A DNA stretch of 64,000 bases from Yersinia similis (GTDB lineage Bacteria > Pseudomonadota > Gammaproteobacteria > Enterobacterales > Enterobacteriaceae), in the NCBI RefSeq assembly GCF_001053095.1, contig NZ_CGBP01000001.1, positions 124,001 through 188,000 of the forward strand. The letters run 5' to 3'. Positions 7,728 to 17,519 of this stretch are shown here, one piece after another. The position numbers and the translations under genes were made by a program. Position 1 is the first letter of the stretch; each line of letters opens with the position of its first letter. The notes beneath the pieces were generated by a model. That model did not search any database, was not told the DNA's origin, and saw only the letters and a program-made list of their open reading frames with translations.

Positions 7728-8654
7728 TCACTTGCCGTCTTTATTTCTGGCATTGATAAATGGAACACTGCTATTTGGGAGCATCGTCTGTGGTAACTCT
7801 CCGTTCCATTTTTCTGCGGTAATTAACTCGACCAACAATGGATTTTGTTTTAAGGCATCAGCTCTTAATTTTATAGCTTCAGCCTCTGCTGCGCCCATTA
7901 ATCTGATAGTCTCAGCTTCTGCCGCACCCATTAATTTTATTTTTTCAGCGCCAATTTTTGCAATACTTAATTGAGACTCGGATTGACCTCTTGCTTGTTC
8001 AATGGCGATATCAGCATTAATTTTTTCTGTCTCTAACATTTTTCGCGTTTTTTCGACGTTAACTTCAGCCTTCATTCGCTCTTCTATGCTGGCTTCATAC
8101 CCTTCGGTAAAATCAATATTCTCGATATTAACGGAATTAATAATGAGAGGTTCGTCTTTAAGCACCAGTCTTAACTCTTCGGTGACTCGTCTAACAAAAT
8201 CTTCTCTGTTCTGCACAGCAGATACTGCGGTGTATTGGCCAAATACATTTTCTACTTGTGTTGGAACATGTCGGCTTACCAGACGCTCCGCCATATTTTG
8301 AATCGAGCCATATTTTACAAAGAGATCTTCAACGCTAGCAGGCGGGACCTGAAACCCAATAGACACAACCATTTGGGCAGGTTGTTGATCTTTACTGTAC
8401 GCTTTTAGTCTGTCGTATTTAATTGAACGATTAGAAATAGATATCGTTTCAACTTCTGTAATTATTGGTATTTTAAAGCCAAGGCCCGGTTCAGCCACAG
8501 CGACCACTTTTCCCCATTTAGTAATGATGCCCCTGTCACTTTCATTAATTGTGTACCAACTTCCCAGTAAGCAAATAACCGCGATTAATGTTAATATCGC
8601 CAGAAAGCCACACACAGTAACAAATCTCATGGACATTTCTTTCTTCATTCTCAT
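7728..8654 (-). CDS. SPFH/Band 7 (prohibitin-like) membrane protein
   Basis: 308 residues: one N-terminal membrane segment (about residues 10-32), a Band 7 domain (GIITKWGKVVAVAEPGLGFK, then SFYxVP-like strands) and a long charged helical region from about 175 to 265 that should be coiled coil. That region includes a near-perfect 11-residue repeat, LMGAAEAE.I.L, present twice. Proteins of this class form large oligomeric rings in membranes and help control proteases or membrane microdomains. I chose the start at 8654, preceded by AGGG at suitable spacing; later ATGs are possible. It ends 58 bases outside the right Tn3 end. Its upstream region is AT-rich. Function here is unknown. Confidence 0.8.
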   Translation of the reverse strand: MRMKKEMSMRFVTVCGFLAILTLIAVICLLGSWYTINESDRGIITKWGKVVAVAEPGLGFKIPIITEVETISISNRSIKYDRLKAYSKDQQPAQMVVSIGFQVPPASVEDLFVKYGSIQNMAERLVSRHVPTQVENVFGQYTAVSAVQNREDFVRRVTEELRLVLKDEPLIINSVNIENIDFTEGYEASIEERMKAEVNVEKTRKMLETEKINADIAIEQARGQSESQLSIAKIGAEKIKLMGAAEAETIRLMGAAEAEAIKLRADALKQNPLLVELITAEKWNGELPQTMLPNSSVPFINARNKDGK

Positions 8655-9432
8655 ATTAATACACCCTGTTTTTAATAAAAAAACTTATATCTAAGAAATA
8701 AAAACCTCAAATAGAAAAATATTGTTATTTCTCTTTTTATTCTATATGTAAACGTGTTTTATTTGGTTGTCACTCTAAATACAACCAATGCGTTTAATTT
8801 AAGTAACTTATATTCTATTTTTAATGAAACACTCCCTAGCGGGATAATAACAAATCACTCCCTATCTTTATTTTTTAATACCAACCTTTTGCTCAGCCTC
8901 ATTATACCGTCATCAAAATAATTTTATACAAGATATGTCCTATTTTATTATTTAAACTCACCAATAATATAATTTTATAATGAAAATCTCATCATTTAAC
9001 AAATGATCATAAAATTATCACCATGGTAATACCAGAAACGATCAAAACAATAACGCTAATCTTCATTGAGACAATGTTAACCACGAGCATCGTATTAACC
9101 CCATGATTTAGGCACTCATCTTCATTGAGCCAAACCATATTGGCGATGGGGAATGGAACCATCTGGTGGCAGAAATGCGGGCATAAGCCCATATAGACAG
9201 AATGGGTTATCTCCAGACATGCTAACAACCCATACTCAGTTTCCGCACTTTCACTCATTTCTCTGGATAATATATTTTAAATTTTTAATCACATTACTTG
9301 CATATAAATTCATAAAATGGCAATGTGAATCTCATCAGATGGGGGCTGTTTTTGCGAAAGAAACAAACCAGATACAATAAAATCAATAACTAATAACATA
9401 TTCTATTAAAAAATTCAGACAGGAGTTTAAGC
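8655..9432. other. AT-rich gene-poor stretch between the SPFH gene and artJ
   Basis: This 778-base stretch is divergent promoter territory. The rightmost part holds an ArgR-box-like palindrome and the artJ leader. A minus-strand frame at 9007-9258 (83 codons, hydrophobic C-terminus) has no convincing ribosome site and I do not call it. Otherwise I see only AT-rich DNA. Confidence 0.6.
9299..9312 (+). promoter_or_regulatory. ArgR-box-like palindrome upstream of artJ
   Basis: TGCATATAAATTCA matches the ARG-box core TGAATWWWWATTCA at all but one position. ArgR normally binds paired boxes about 21 bases apart centre to centre; no second good box was found at either side. It lies about 120 bases before the artJ ATG. 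Arginine repression of artJ is established in E. coli. Confidence 0.5.
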
Positions 9433-10164
9433 ATGAAAAAGTTACTATTGGCAACCTTATTAAGTGGCATGGTTTTCAGCGCTACCGCCGCAGAGACCAT
9501 CCGTTTTGCAGCCTCAGCCACCTACCCGCCATTTGAATCTATGGATGCCAATAACGAAATCGTTGGCTTTGATATGGATCTGGCAAAAGCACTGTGTAAA
9601 CAAATGGAAGCTAACTGTACTTTCACTAACCAAGCTTTTGATAGCCTGATCCCAGCGCTTAAATTCAAGCGTTATGATGCCGTTATCTCTGGTATGGATA
9701 TCACGCCAGAACGCAGTAAGCAGGTGGCATTCACTCAGCCTTATTACGCTAATTCCGCGATTGTTATCGCCCCGAAAGGTAAATTCAGCACTTTTGCTGA
9801 CCTGAAAGGCAAAAAGATTGGGATGGAGAATGGCACTACCCATCAGAAATATTTACAGGATAAACATCCTGAAATTCAGACCGTGTCTTATGACAGCTAC
9901 CAGAATGCCATCATTGATCTGAAAAATGGCCGTATTGATGGTGTATTTGGTGATACTGCGGTAGTGAATGAATGGCTGAAAAGCAATCCTAATTTAGCCT
10001 CTGTCGGTGAACATGTGACCGACCCACAATATTTCGGCACCGGTTTAGGTATTGCTGTGCGCCCGGATAACATCGCCCTACTGACAAAATTGAATGAAGC
10101 CATTGATGCGGTGAAAGCTGATGGTACTTATCAAGCGATCAATGATAAGTGGTTCCCTCAATAA
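9433..10164 (+). CDS. artJ: Arginine ABC transporter periplasmic binding protein ArtJ
   Basis: 243 residues. The signal peptide ends FSATAA and the mature protein is a family-3 solute-binding protein. Long blocks equal E. coli ArtJ: ATYPPFES, DLAKALCKQME, SGMDITPERSKQVAFT, GMENGTTHQKY and DPQYFGTGLGIAVRP. It binds arginine in the periplasm for the ArtPQM importer, whose genes are not in the window. The ATG has AGGAG nine bases upstream. It is followed by a hairpin and convergent rlmC, the same order as in E. coli. Confidence 0.95.
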   Translation: MKKLLLATLLSGMVFSATAAETIRFAASATYPPFESMDANNEIVGFDMDLAKALCKQMEANCTFTNQAFDSLIPALKFKRYDAVISGMDITPERSKQVAFTQPYYANSAIVIAPKGKFSTFADLKGKKIGMENGTTHQKYLQDKHPEIQTVSYDSYQNAIIDLKNGRIDGVFGDTAVVNEWLKSNPNLASVGEHVTDPQYFGTGLGIAVRPDNIALLTKLNEAIDAVKADGTYQAINDKWFPQ

Positions 10165-10177
10165 TCCCCTTCATATT

Positions 10178-10223
10178 TGACGTTGCAGGGGATGCGCTTG
10201 TTAGCTGCCTACCTGCAACGTCA
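10178..10223. terminator. Hairpin between convergent artJ and rlmC
   Basis: TGACGTTGCAGG (10178-10189) pairs perfectly with CCTGCAACGTCA (10212-10223). It lies in the gap between two converging genes and could end transcription from both sides, though no strong T-run follows. Confidence 0.6.
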
Positions 10224-10282
10224 GTGACTTTAGCTCTTTAACTCTTTGACTTTGGTTCACTGCATACTCACTTAAACCACAT

Positions 10283-11413
10283 CTAGCGACGCAGAGCCAG
10301 TAATGTGAGTACTTCGTAGTGGCTGGTATGCGGGAACATATCAAACAGTTGTACCCGTTTAATGTGGTAACCCGCAAGCAAACTGATATCTTTCGCCATC
10401 GTCTCTGCATTACAACTTGAATAGAGAATAAATTCAGGTGCCATCTGGCTCAGGTAATCACATAACTCGTGGCCAATCCCCCGCCGTGGTGGATTCACCA
10501 AGACCAGTTCAGGTATTTGGGCTTCAGCGGTAGCAAAGCGGGTAGAATCCAGTGCAGCGAAACTGACATTTTTTAGCCCTAACTGCTCAGCCGACTGGCG
10601 GGCACAGGCGATAGCTTCAGCACTGATTTCAATGCCTGTTAATTGAGTCTCTGGCCCCGCACAATGTAAACCAAAGCCGCCCACACCACAGAACAGATCC
10701 CACATACTGTGAACCTCATGCTCCTGCACCCACTGCCGTGCTGTTGCATACAACGAAGCCGCCACCTGTGGATTGGTCTGGAAAAAACTTTGTGGGCGGA
10801 TATACAACGGCACCTGATTAAACCGCTCAGGCAGGGCCTGTTGTTCGGTCAGCGGGATCTCCCGCTCCCCTTCCAGAATCGCCATATGCACTGGCTGAAT
10901 ATTGGCTGAAATCACCGCCAACTGCGGCAACTGTTGTTGCAGCCACGGTAACGCGGCAGTTAACTGCGCTAACTTGGTTTCAGAACGCAGCACAAAGCGC
11001 AGCATCAATTCACCGTTGTAGGTACTTTCTGTGAGTAACAGGAATTTAAGTTCGCCACGCTTGCGCGCAACGTTATAAGGAGTCAAACCCGCCCTGGCAA
11101 TAAAGGTTTTCAGTACCGCAAATACCGGTTCGAAGGTGGCCGGATAAAGTGGACATGCGCATAAATCAACCGGTGTACCGTCACGATGCAGCATACCGAG
11201 TAACGGGCGTTCCACACTGCCGCTGACGACCATTTTCGCCTTGTTGCGAAAGGCACTTTCGCGCCCAAAAACCGGTGCTAGCCACTGGGTGACCGCATGA
11301 CCAGCCAACAGGCTTTCCAGATGATGTTGTTTATCAGCGAGTTGTTGTGGATAGGGTTTATCCAGCCACTGACAAGAACGGCAGCGACCCGCCGTATACT
11401 GTGCGCAATGCAT
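10283..11413 (-). CDS. rlmC: 23S rRNA (uracil-747-C5)-methyltransferase RlmC
   Basis: 376 residues, matching E. coli RlmC/RumB (375) throughout. The N-terminus has the iron-sulfur cysteines (C3, C12, C15 in [12 protein letters not shown], plus a later CACPLYP). The C-terminal half holds the SAM site ([14 protein letters not shown]), the NPPRRG motif and the catalytic SSCNAETMA cysteine. It methylates U747 of 23S rRNA. Neighbours artJ and ybjO are conserved. Confidence 0.95.
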   Translation of the reverse strand: MHCAQYTAGRCRSCQWLDKPYPQQLADKQHHLESLLAGHAVTQWLAPVFGRESAFRNKAKMVVSGSVERPLLGMLHRDGTPVDLCACPLYPATFEPVFAVLKTFIARAGLTPYNVARKRGELKFLLLTESTYNGELMLRFVLRSETKLAQLTAALPWLQQQLPQLAVISANIQPVHMAILEGEREIPLTEQQALPERFNQVPLYIRPQSFFQTNPQVAASLYATARQWVQEHEVHSMWDLFCGVGGFGLHCAGPETQLTGIEISAEAIACARQSAEQLGLKNVSFAALDSTRFATAEAQIPELVLVNPPRRGIGHELCDYLSQMAPEFILYSSCNAETMAKDISLLAGYHIKRVQLFDMFPHTSHYEVLTLLALRR

Positions 11414-11496
11414 TAATATTGACCGTTATACTCTGAGACAGTAGATAATGTGCAGCCGAAGCTGTCGATGGGCGCGAATTGTAGCACTCTATGGCG

Positions 11497-11961
11497 TTAA
11501 ACACTCATTTTTGACTGGTGGAAATAGCGGTGCCAGGGGAAAAATAACAACCCGAGAATCACCACATCGGGGATTTTTTGCAAAAGCAAACTGTGCAAAA
11601 TTTCAGCGCCGCTATCGCCTTCAATACGGAAAATATCTGGCTCCAACCAATTTAGTGAAGCCATAAGCAGGTAAATCATGATGATCAACTGACAAATCAG
11701 ATAACACCAGCGCGCCCAGTTTCGACGGTGACACACCGCAACACCACACACCATATCCAACAACAGCAAGACAATACTGGCAAAAAAAATCAAGCCGGTG
11801 TCCCAACGTTGCAGGCTATCACTGATAACATCGCTAACACCACTGAAGCCCAGTTCAGCCACTAATAACAATACGCCGATGATTCGGGTCGCAATGATAG
11901 CCGTTCCCCCAATGACGACAGGGACAGGCGTTGCTGCTGAGGATGAAAAGGACGGTCTCAT
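11497..11961 (-). CDS. ybjO: YbjO family inner-membrane protein
   Basis: 154 residues with about four hydrophobic segments (near 15-35, 55-78, 85-105 and 125-140). Its place between rlmC and potI and its length match E. coli ybjO (162). No function is established. Confidence rests mainly on synteny and membrane layout. Confidence 0.8.
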   Translation of the reverse strand: MRPSFSSSAATPVPVVIGGTAIIATRIIGVLLLVAELGFSGVSDVISDSLQRWDTGLIFFASIVLLLLDMVCGVAVCHRRNWARWCYLICQLIIMIYLLMASLNWLEPDIFRIEGDSGAEILHSLLLQKIPDVVILGLLFFPWHRYFHQSKMSV

Positions 11962-12028
11962 ATTGCTTGGTTACCCCCAGTCTGATGCTCATAATCGGTT
12001 TTCCGCAACCTGATGTTATCTCTCACAA

Positions 12029-12052
12029 TAACGCCGCTCTAAAGCGGCGTTA
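12029..12052. terminator. Terminator hairpin after potI
   Basis: TAACGCCGCT and AGCGGCGTTA form a 10-bp stem with a 4-base loop, followed on the minus strand by TTATTGTG. It lies 34 bases past the potI stop and probably closes the potFGHI operon. Confidence 0.7.
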
Positions 12053-12085
12053 AAGGAGACGAAAGACTAACAGCTTTAGGGAGAA

Positions 12086-12931
12086 TCAGCTACGAGCAGC
12101 TTTACGTAATTCGCGTAATCTCTGCTTTTCCGCACGCGACATTATCCACCATGTAAATAAACCGATAACCCCAACCACCAGCAGGATAAGTGTCGCTAAC
12201 GCATTAATCTCTGGATTCACCCCCATACGCACACTGGAGAATACCAACATCGGTAACGTGGTGGCCCCCGGCCCGGCAACAAAACTGGCAATAACCAGAT
12301 CATCAAGGGATAAGGTAAAGGCCAGCAACCAACCAGAGATCAGCGCAGGGGCGATCATCGGCACAGTAATAACAAAGAAGACCTTCAGTGGTGTCGCGCC
12401 CAGATCCATGGCCGCCTCTTCGATAGAGCGGTCCAATTCGCGCAACCGCGAACTGATGACCACCGTCACATAGGCCGTGCAGAAAGTCACATGGGCCAGC
12501 CAGATGGTGAACATGCCACGTTCTGCGGGCCAACCAATGGCATGCCCCATCGCCACAAACAGCAGCAGTAGTGACAAGCCAGTGATGACATCAGGCATAA
12601 CCAGCGGTGCGGTCAGCATAAAAGCAAAACCGGTTGACCCACGAAAACGCCCAAAGCGCACCATGACCACCGCGGCAATCGTCCCCAACACCACCGCCAT
12701 AGTGGCAGAGGCGGCGGCAATCGTCAGACTCAGCCCAACGGCAGAGATCATCGCCGAATCATTAAATAGCTGCGTATACCAACGGGTTGACCACCCTGCC
12801 CACACCGTCACCAGCTTCGAGCTGTTGAACGAATAAATTACCAGCATCAACATCGGGGCATACAGGAAGGTATAACCGACGGTCAGGATCACCCGACGCC
12901 AGACAGAACGCACCTCCGGTAAGTTATTCAT
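12086..12931 (-). CDS. potI: Putrescine ABC permease PotI
   Basis: 281 residues with six predicted membrane segments and the BPD permease EAA loop (EEAAMDLGATPLKVFFVITVP). It pairs with PotH to form the PotFGHI inner-membrane channel for putrescine. The start codon overlaps the potH stop by 4 bases, so the two are translated together. The length equals E. coli PotI. Confidence 0.95.
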   Translation of the reverse strand: MNNLPEVRSVWRRVILTVGYTFLYAPMLMLVIYSFNSSKLVTVWAGWSTRWYTQLFNDSAMISAVGLSLTIAAASATMAVVLGTIAAVVMVRFGRFRGSTGFAFMLTAPLVMPDVITGLSLLLLFVAMGHAIGWPAERGMFTIWLAHVTFCTAYVTVVISSRLRELDRSIEEAAMDLGATPLKVFFVITVPMIAPALISGWLLAFTLSLDDLVIASFVAGPGATTLPMLVFSSVRMGVNPEINALATLILLVVGVIGLFTWWIMSRAEKQRLRELRKAARS

Positions 12932-13893
12932 ACCGCTCCCCCAATATCTTTATTTTGATGTTTGTGGAACCAGAGTATCGGGGCAATCAGCAGCACTAAC
13001 ATCACGGTTGCCACCGCAGAGGCCACCGGCCAGTCGCGATTATTGAAAAACTCCTGCCACAAAATGCGGCCAATCATGATGCTATCCGGCCCACCAAGTA
13101 GCTCGGGGATCACAAACTCCCCAACTGCGGGGATAAATACCAACATGGAGCCGGCGACAATACCGCCTTTGGTCAACGGGATAATCACACTGATAAACGT
13201 CTTGAACGGCCTGGCCCCGAGATCCAACGCAGCTTCTACCAGCGAGTAATCCAGTCGCGTTAATGCGGTATAAATCGGCAACACCATGAATGGCAGGTAG
13301 GAATACACCACGCCGATATAAACCGCTAGATTGGTGTGCAAGATGACTAACGGCTGATCAATAATTCCTGTCCATATTAAGAAATTATTCAAAATACCGT
13401 TATTTTTTAGAATACCCATCCAGGCATAAACCCGGATCAGGAATGACGTCCATGACGGCAGGATAACCAACAGCAATAAGATGTTGCGGGTCGATGATTT
13501 ACTATGAGCAATCGCCCAAGCCAATGGGTAGCCAATAAGCAGGCAGCACAGCGTTGATACTGCCGCCACTTGCAACGATTGCAAATAGGCATCGATATAC
13601 AACGGATCATCCAGTAGTAGCAGGTAATTACCCAGATTTAGCGAGATATCCAGCTTACCGTCCAGCCAGGTGGTGAGATCGGTATAAGGTGGAACCGCCC
13701 GCGCCATTTCCGCCAAGCTGATTTTAAACACGATCAGGAATGGCAGCATAAATAACAGGAATAGCCATAAATATGGCATGGCGATGACCAGTTTACGGCC
13801 ATGCGCCATTTGGAAACGTTGTATCCGCGCCTTAACCGGCCCAACTGAGTGGATCGGGGGTTCTGCGGCCCCACTCGTGGATTCTGGTATCAC
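12928..13893 (-). CDS. potH: Putrescine ABC permease PotH
   Basis: 321 residues. A cytosolic N-terminal arm of about 35 residues is followed by six membrane segments and an EAA loop (VEAALDLGARPFKTFISVIIPL). It heterodimerises with PotI. It starts 24 bases after the potG stop. Family length and order agree with E. coli. Confidence 0.95.
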   Translation of the reverse strand: MIPESTSGAAEPPIHSVGPVKARIQRFQMAHGRKLVIAMPYLWLFLLFMLPFLIVFKISLAEMARAVPPYTDLTTWLDGKLDISLNLGNYLLLLDDPLYIDAYLQSLQVAAVSTLCCLLIGYPLAWAIAHSKSSTRNILLLLVILPSWTSFLIRVYAWMGILKNNGILNNFLIWTGIIDQPLVILHTNLAVYIGVVYSYLPFMVLPIYTALTRLDYSLVEAALDLGARPFKTFISVIIPLTKGGIVAGSMLVFIPAVGEFVIPELLGGPDSIMIGRILWQEFFNNRDWPVASAVATVMLVLLIAPILWFHKHQNKDIGGAV

Positions 13894-13917
13894 AATATTG
13901 GCTCCCCAAACTATTAA

Positions 13918-15051
13918 TTAGCTTCCCAAAACCACGCAACTGTCAGCATCCCAACAGAGTTGCACTTCATCACCCCAGGTTGGCATACCTTTACGGTAGC
14001 GATGACCATTCTGTAACTGCGCACTCAGCATCTGCCCACTGTGCAATTTCACGTGATAAATGGATAAATCGCCCAGATAAGCAATGTGAACCACTTCACC
14101 TACGGCAAAGTTACAGCCATCTTCTGGCACCTGATCACATAACATCACTTTTTCCGGACGCAGGGCGACCAACACGGGCACTCCGTCAACAACTGAGGCA
14201 TCGGAATCCACTTTTAGTGGATGGCGTAGGCCAGGGCTATCAATCACCAGCGCGTCATCTAAACGTTCTTTTAGTACTCCTTCGAACACATTCACTGAGC
14301 CGATAAACTCAGCGCTGAATCTGCTGTTCGGATGCTCATAAATCTCTTCTGGCTCACCAATCTGCACAAACTTGCCCCGGTTCATAATGGCAATGCGCCC
14401 GGCCATAGTCATCGCTTCTTCTTGGTCATGGGTGACCATCACACAGGTTGCGCCCACCCGCTCCAAAATATCCAACACTTCCAGTTGCATACGGTCACGT
14501 AGCTTTTTATCCAGCGCCCCCATTGGCTCATCCAAAAGCAGCAGTTTTGGCCGTTTAGCCAGGCTGCGTGCCAATGCCACACGCTGGCGCTGACCACCGG
14601 ATAATTGATGCGGTTTACGTTTAGCAAACTCTTGCATATGGACCAGTGTCAGCATCTCTGCAACCCGGTTTTTAATTTCATCAGACGGCAGCTTATCCTG
14701 CTTCAAGCCGAAAGCGATGTTTTGCTCCACGGTCATGTGCGGGAATAGTGCGTAAGACTGGAACATCATATTGATAGGGCGTCGATACGGAGGAACATGG
14801 GATAAATCCTGCCCATCAAGGACTATCTGGCCTTGCGTTGGCTGTTCAAAACCGGCCAGCATCCGTAACAGAGTCGATTTACCACAACCTGAAGCCCCCA
14901 AAAGTGCAAAAATCTCACCTTTATAAATGGTCAGATTGACATCATCCACGGCCACCTGACCGTCGAATGACTTGGTTAAGTTGCGGATTTCCAGCAAAGG
15001 GGTAAACACCTTCTGGGATTTTGGCTGTGGGCGGGGAATAACATCATTCAC
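13918..15051 (-). CDS. potG: Putrescine ABC transporter ATPase PotG
   Basis: 377 residues: Walker A GASGCGKST (52-60), LSGGQ (150-154), Walker B LLLDEP (171-176), then a C-terminal TOBE-type regulatory domain (ALRPEKVML). It hydrolyses ATP for putrescine import through PotHI. It follows potF after 170 bases without an obvious terminator, so it belongs to the same operon. Confidence 0.95.
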   Translation of the reverse strand: MNDVIPRPQPKSQKVFTPLLEIRNLTKSFDGQVAVDDVNLTIYKGEIFALLGASGCGKSTLLRMLAGFEQPTQGQIVLDGQDLSHVPPYRRPINMMFQSYALFPHMTVEQNIAFGLKQDKLPSDEIKNRVAEMLTLVHMQEFAKRKPHQLSGGQRQRVALARSLAKRPKLLLLDEPMGALDKKLRDRMQLEVLDILERVGATCVMVTHDQEEAMTMAGRIAIMNRGKFVQIGEPEEIYEHPNSRFSAEFIGSVNVFEGVLKERLDDALVIDSPGLRHPLKVDSDASVVDGVPVLVALRPEKVMLCDQVPEDGCNFAVGEVVHIAYLGDLSIYHVKLHSGQMLSAQLQNGHRYRKGMPTWGDEVQLCWDADSCVVLGS

Positions 15052-15221
15052 TCAGCGTGCTCTCCGTAAAAGCAGAACAGGCCACATTTAACATGCGGCG
15101 CAATAAAAGACAGGAACAGGAAGATAAACTCCCTGCCCCTACCAGGATCAATTTCATTTTTACCGTCAATGAATGAACAGTAAAGTACGTTAGCCGCCCC
15201 CTATTCATTCATCATAACGGC

Positions 15222-16331
15222 TTATTTACCGCTTTTAACTTTTGTCCAAGCCCGAGTGATGACCCGGTCAATTTTCGGATCCTGCACTTTTAGTGTAAAC
15301 ATTTTGGCACGTATATCCGCTGGGGGGTAAATCCCTGGGTTATCACGTACTTCGGCATTCACCAACGGTGTAGCCGCTTGATTGGCGTTCGCGTAGAACA
15401 CGTGGTTACTGATATTCGCAATCACATCAGGACGCATCAGGTAATTAAGGAACTGGTAAGCTTCATCCTGATTCTTAGCGTCAGCAGGCATCGCAAACAC
15501 ATCAAAGAACGCTAATGCGCCTTCCTTTGGGATACTGTAGGCCACATTCACCCCATTCTTCGCTTCTTTGGCACGATTAGAGGCTTGCATGATATCGCCG
15601 GCCCAACCAACAGCGACACAGATATCCCCGTTCGCCAGATCATTAATATATTGTGAGGAGTGGAAATAACGGATATTCGGCCGCAACTTCAGCAATAAAT
15701 CCGTCGCGGGGCCAGTGTAATCCGCAGTGAGTGTACTGTTCGAATCTTTACCTAAATAGTTGAGTACCGTTGCAAAAATTTCGCTCGGCGCATCCAGGAA
15801 GGAGACACCACAACTTTTCAGCTTCTCAAGATTTTCGGGCTTCAGCACCAAGTCCCAGCTATCGACTGGCGCATCTTTTCCTAGCACTGCCTTCACTTTC
15901 TCGACGTTATAGCCAATACCGGTCGTGGCCCAGAGATAAGGAATGGCATATTTATTATCGGGATCGTGCTTACTGACCAGCGCCAATAACTCAGGGTCGA
16001 GATTTTTCTCATTCGGTAATTTGTTTTTATCCAGTGGCTTAAAGACACCGGCTGACAATTGACGCTCAAGGAAACTGGCTGATGGCACCACCAAATCAAA
16101 CCCTGTGCTCCCCGCCATTAATTTCCCTTCCAACACCTCATTAGAGTCAAACACATCATAAACAACCTTAATGCCGGTTTCCTTTTGGAAATTAGCCAGC
16201 GTATCTGGGGCGATATAATCGGACCAGTTGTAAATGTGCAATATCTTCTCTTCGGCAGATGCTGAGACGGACGCAGCCATCAACAGACCGGCAGCAACAC
16301 CCGATAACCATTTTTTACGTTGGGTGAACAT
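15222..16331 (-). CDS. potF: Putrescine-binding periplasmic protein PotF
   Basis: 369 residues. The signal peptide ends SVSASA, followed by the PotD/PotF-type fold with E. coli PotF landmarks: LHIYNWSDYIAPDT, GFDLVVPSASFLERQ, WATTGIGYNV, CVAVGWAGDIMQA and the C-terminal WTKVKSGK. It delivers putrescine to PotGHI. It is the first gene of the operon; the promoter should lie in the gap to the right. Confidence 0.95.
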   Translation of the reverse strand: MFTQRKKWLSGVAAGLLMAASVSASAEEKILHIYNWSDYIAPDTLANFQKETGIKVVYDVFDSNEVLEGKLMAGSTGFDLVVPSASFLERQLSAGVFKPLDKNKLPNEKNLDPELLALVSKHDPDNKYAIPYLWATTGIGYNVEKVKAVLGKDAPVDSWDLVLKPENLEKLKSCGVSFLDAPSEIFATVLNYLGKDSNSTLTADYTGPATDLLLKLRPNIRYFHSSQYINDLANGDICVAVGWAGDIMQASNRAKEAKNGVNVAYSIPKEGALAFFDVFAMPADAKNQDEAYQFLNYLMRPDVIANISNHVFYANANQAATPLVNAEVRDNPGIYPPADIRAKMFTLKVQDPKIDRVITRAWTKVKSGK

Positions 16332-16679
16332 CCGTTAACTCCTCCAAAACAGGGGGTAAAATAGTGCGTTAAATTTGTATCTGGTGAGATACAACGCCGT
16401 TGCCTTCCGAGCATCGTAATCACCCAATACCGATGTATGGCTATGCACTGTAAGTGACTATTTACCTGGTAAGAGTAATCTCTGACTTCGCGGGGAAATA
16501 TTATGCCCTTTGCAGAAATAGCAGCATAACCGCAGTTCGTAATCTGCACCATACTCTAGGGTAAAAAACGCCTTTTATCGATTTTTCATGCATATTCTAT
16601 CTATGTAATACGCCACTAATGGCACAAACGGCGACAAATATCTGGCAAAGGAGGGCAAAAAGCAGAATATCTTATGGCG

Positions 16680-16784
16680 AGTAGGGGATTATGTTAGGTA
16701 AATAGGGGATTATGTTAGGTAAATAGAGGATCATGACTGGTAAGTAAAGGGCTATGACAAGTAAATAGAGGGTTATGAAAAATA
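16680..16784. repeat. Tandem array, five 21-bp units
   Basis: Five consecutive degenerate 21-base units with consensus AATAGGGGATTATGTTAGGTA. The first two differ only at their second base; the last three are more diverged. A partial sixth unit follows. It lies downstream of ybjN and upstream of potF. Confidence 0.85.
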
Positions 16785-16802
16785 AATAGAAGAAATAGCC
16801 GC

Positions 16803-16824
16803 GTGCCGCTGATATCTGCGGCAC
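16803..16824 (-). terminator. Terminator hairpin after ybjN
   Basis: GTGCCGC and GCGGCAC form a 7-bp stem around TGATATCT. On the minus strand it follows the ybjN stop by about 70 bases and is trailed by a weak T-rich stretch. Confidence 0.55.
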
Positions 16825-16892
16825 ACACTCTTTAATTCAGGCAACATCACCCAACCACGTACTCTCATTCCCCCCATTATTGGGGATATAAA

Positions 16893-17378
16893 TTAATGAA
16901 TGATGGGGTAAGAGGTGGCGGTTAGCGGTACTTCCTCTTCGTCATTGTTGCCAATAAACAACAAATCATTGGCCCGTGCTTCCATAATAATCATTGAAAT
17001 TTGCTCTTCACATTGCTGCATGAAGTAACCAAATTGCTCAATTGTGACGCCAACTTCCACCACCAAGGACTGGCAGACAATCAGTTTTGGTAGATTATCA
17101 TCCTGAATATCGATAAACGCTTTGACCGTCAGTGAGCTGGCATTAATTTGGCTAAGATCAGCGACCAAGGGGATCAACGCGGTTGGCCTAACTTCAGCCA
17201 GTGCCGAAAACAAGATAATGTTATCAACCAGATCGATTTTGGCATCAAACACACCCTCAAAATTTTGCATGTGCGGCAAATGGAGCGCCTGACAGGAGTC
17301 ACACTCAAAAAAGGAAATACCGAGCTGATCCAGCCAACGCCGTAATAAGGCTAAATCAGGGACGATGAGTGAATCCAT
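16893..17378 (-). CDS. ybjN: YbjN family protein
   Basis: 161 residues matching the E. coli ybjN position and size (158). It is acidic, with the family opening (LVVPDLALLRRWLDQLGISF-like, residues 3-20) and no signal peptide. The fold resembles type III secretion chaperones (CesT-like); a role in stress and motility regulation was reported in E. coli, but the mechanism is not settled. In E. coli rimK and nfsA lie just upstream; here only ybjC remains. Confidence 0.88.
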   Translation of the reverse strand: MDSLIVPDLALLRRWLDQLGISFFECDSCQALHLPHMQNFEGVFDAKIDLVDNIILFSALAEVRPTALIPLVADLSQINASSLTVKAFIDIQDDNLPKLIVCQSLVVEVGVTIEQFGYFMQQCEEQISMIIMEARANDLLFIGNNDEEEVPLTATSYPIIH

Positions 17379-17519
17379 AACAACCTACCTCACGATGCTC
17401 ATAATACGAAAAGTGGCATAGCTTACGGAATATTGGCCGATAGCGCTATGATCAATCCCGACTAATTTGATGTCTGGACCGTCCTTCGACTTAGATATTC
17501 TCAATGTGCTTATAAAATC

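Larger units (their letters stand above)
16332..16892. other. Gap between ybjN and potF
   Basis: 561 bases with no gene that I can support. The left-hand third should hold the potF promoter. The rest contains the 21-bp tandem array (16680-16784) and the ybjN terminator hairpin (16803-16824). Confidence 0.7.

Noticed and set aside
9007-9258. 83-codon minus-strand frame with a hydrophobic C-terminus
   Set aside because: Shine-Dalgarno sits too close to the ATG, composition looks like intergenic DNA, and it lies in the artJ promoter region.
16680-16784. CRISPR array
   Set aside because: Units are contiguous with no spacers and diverge steadily; it is a tandem repeat.
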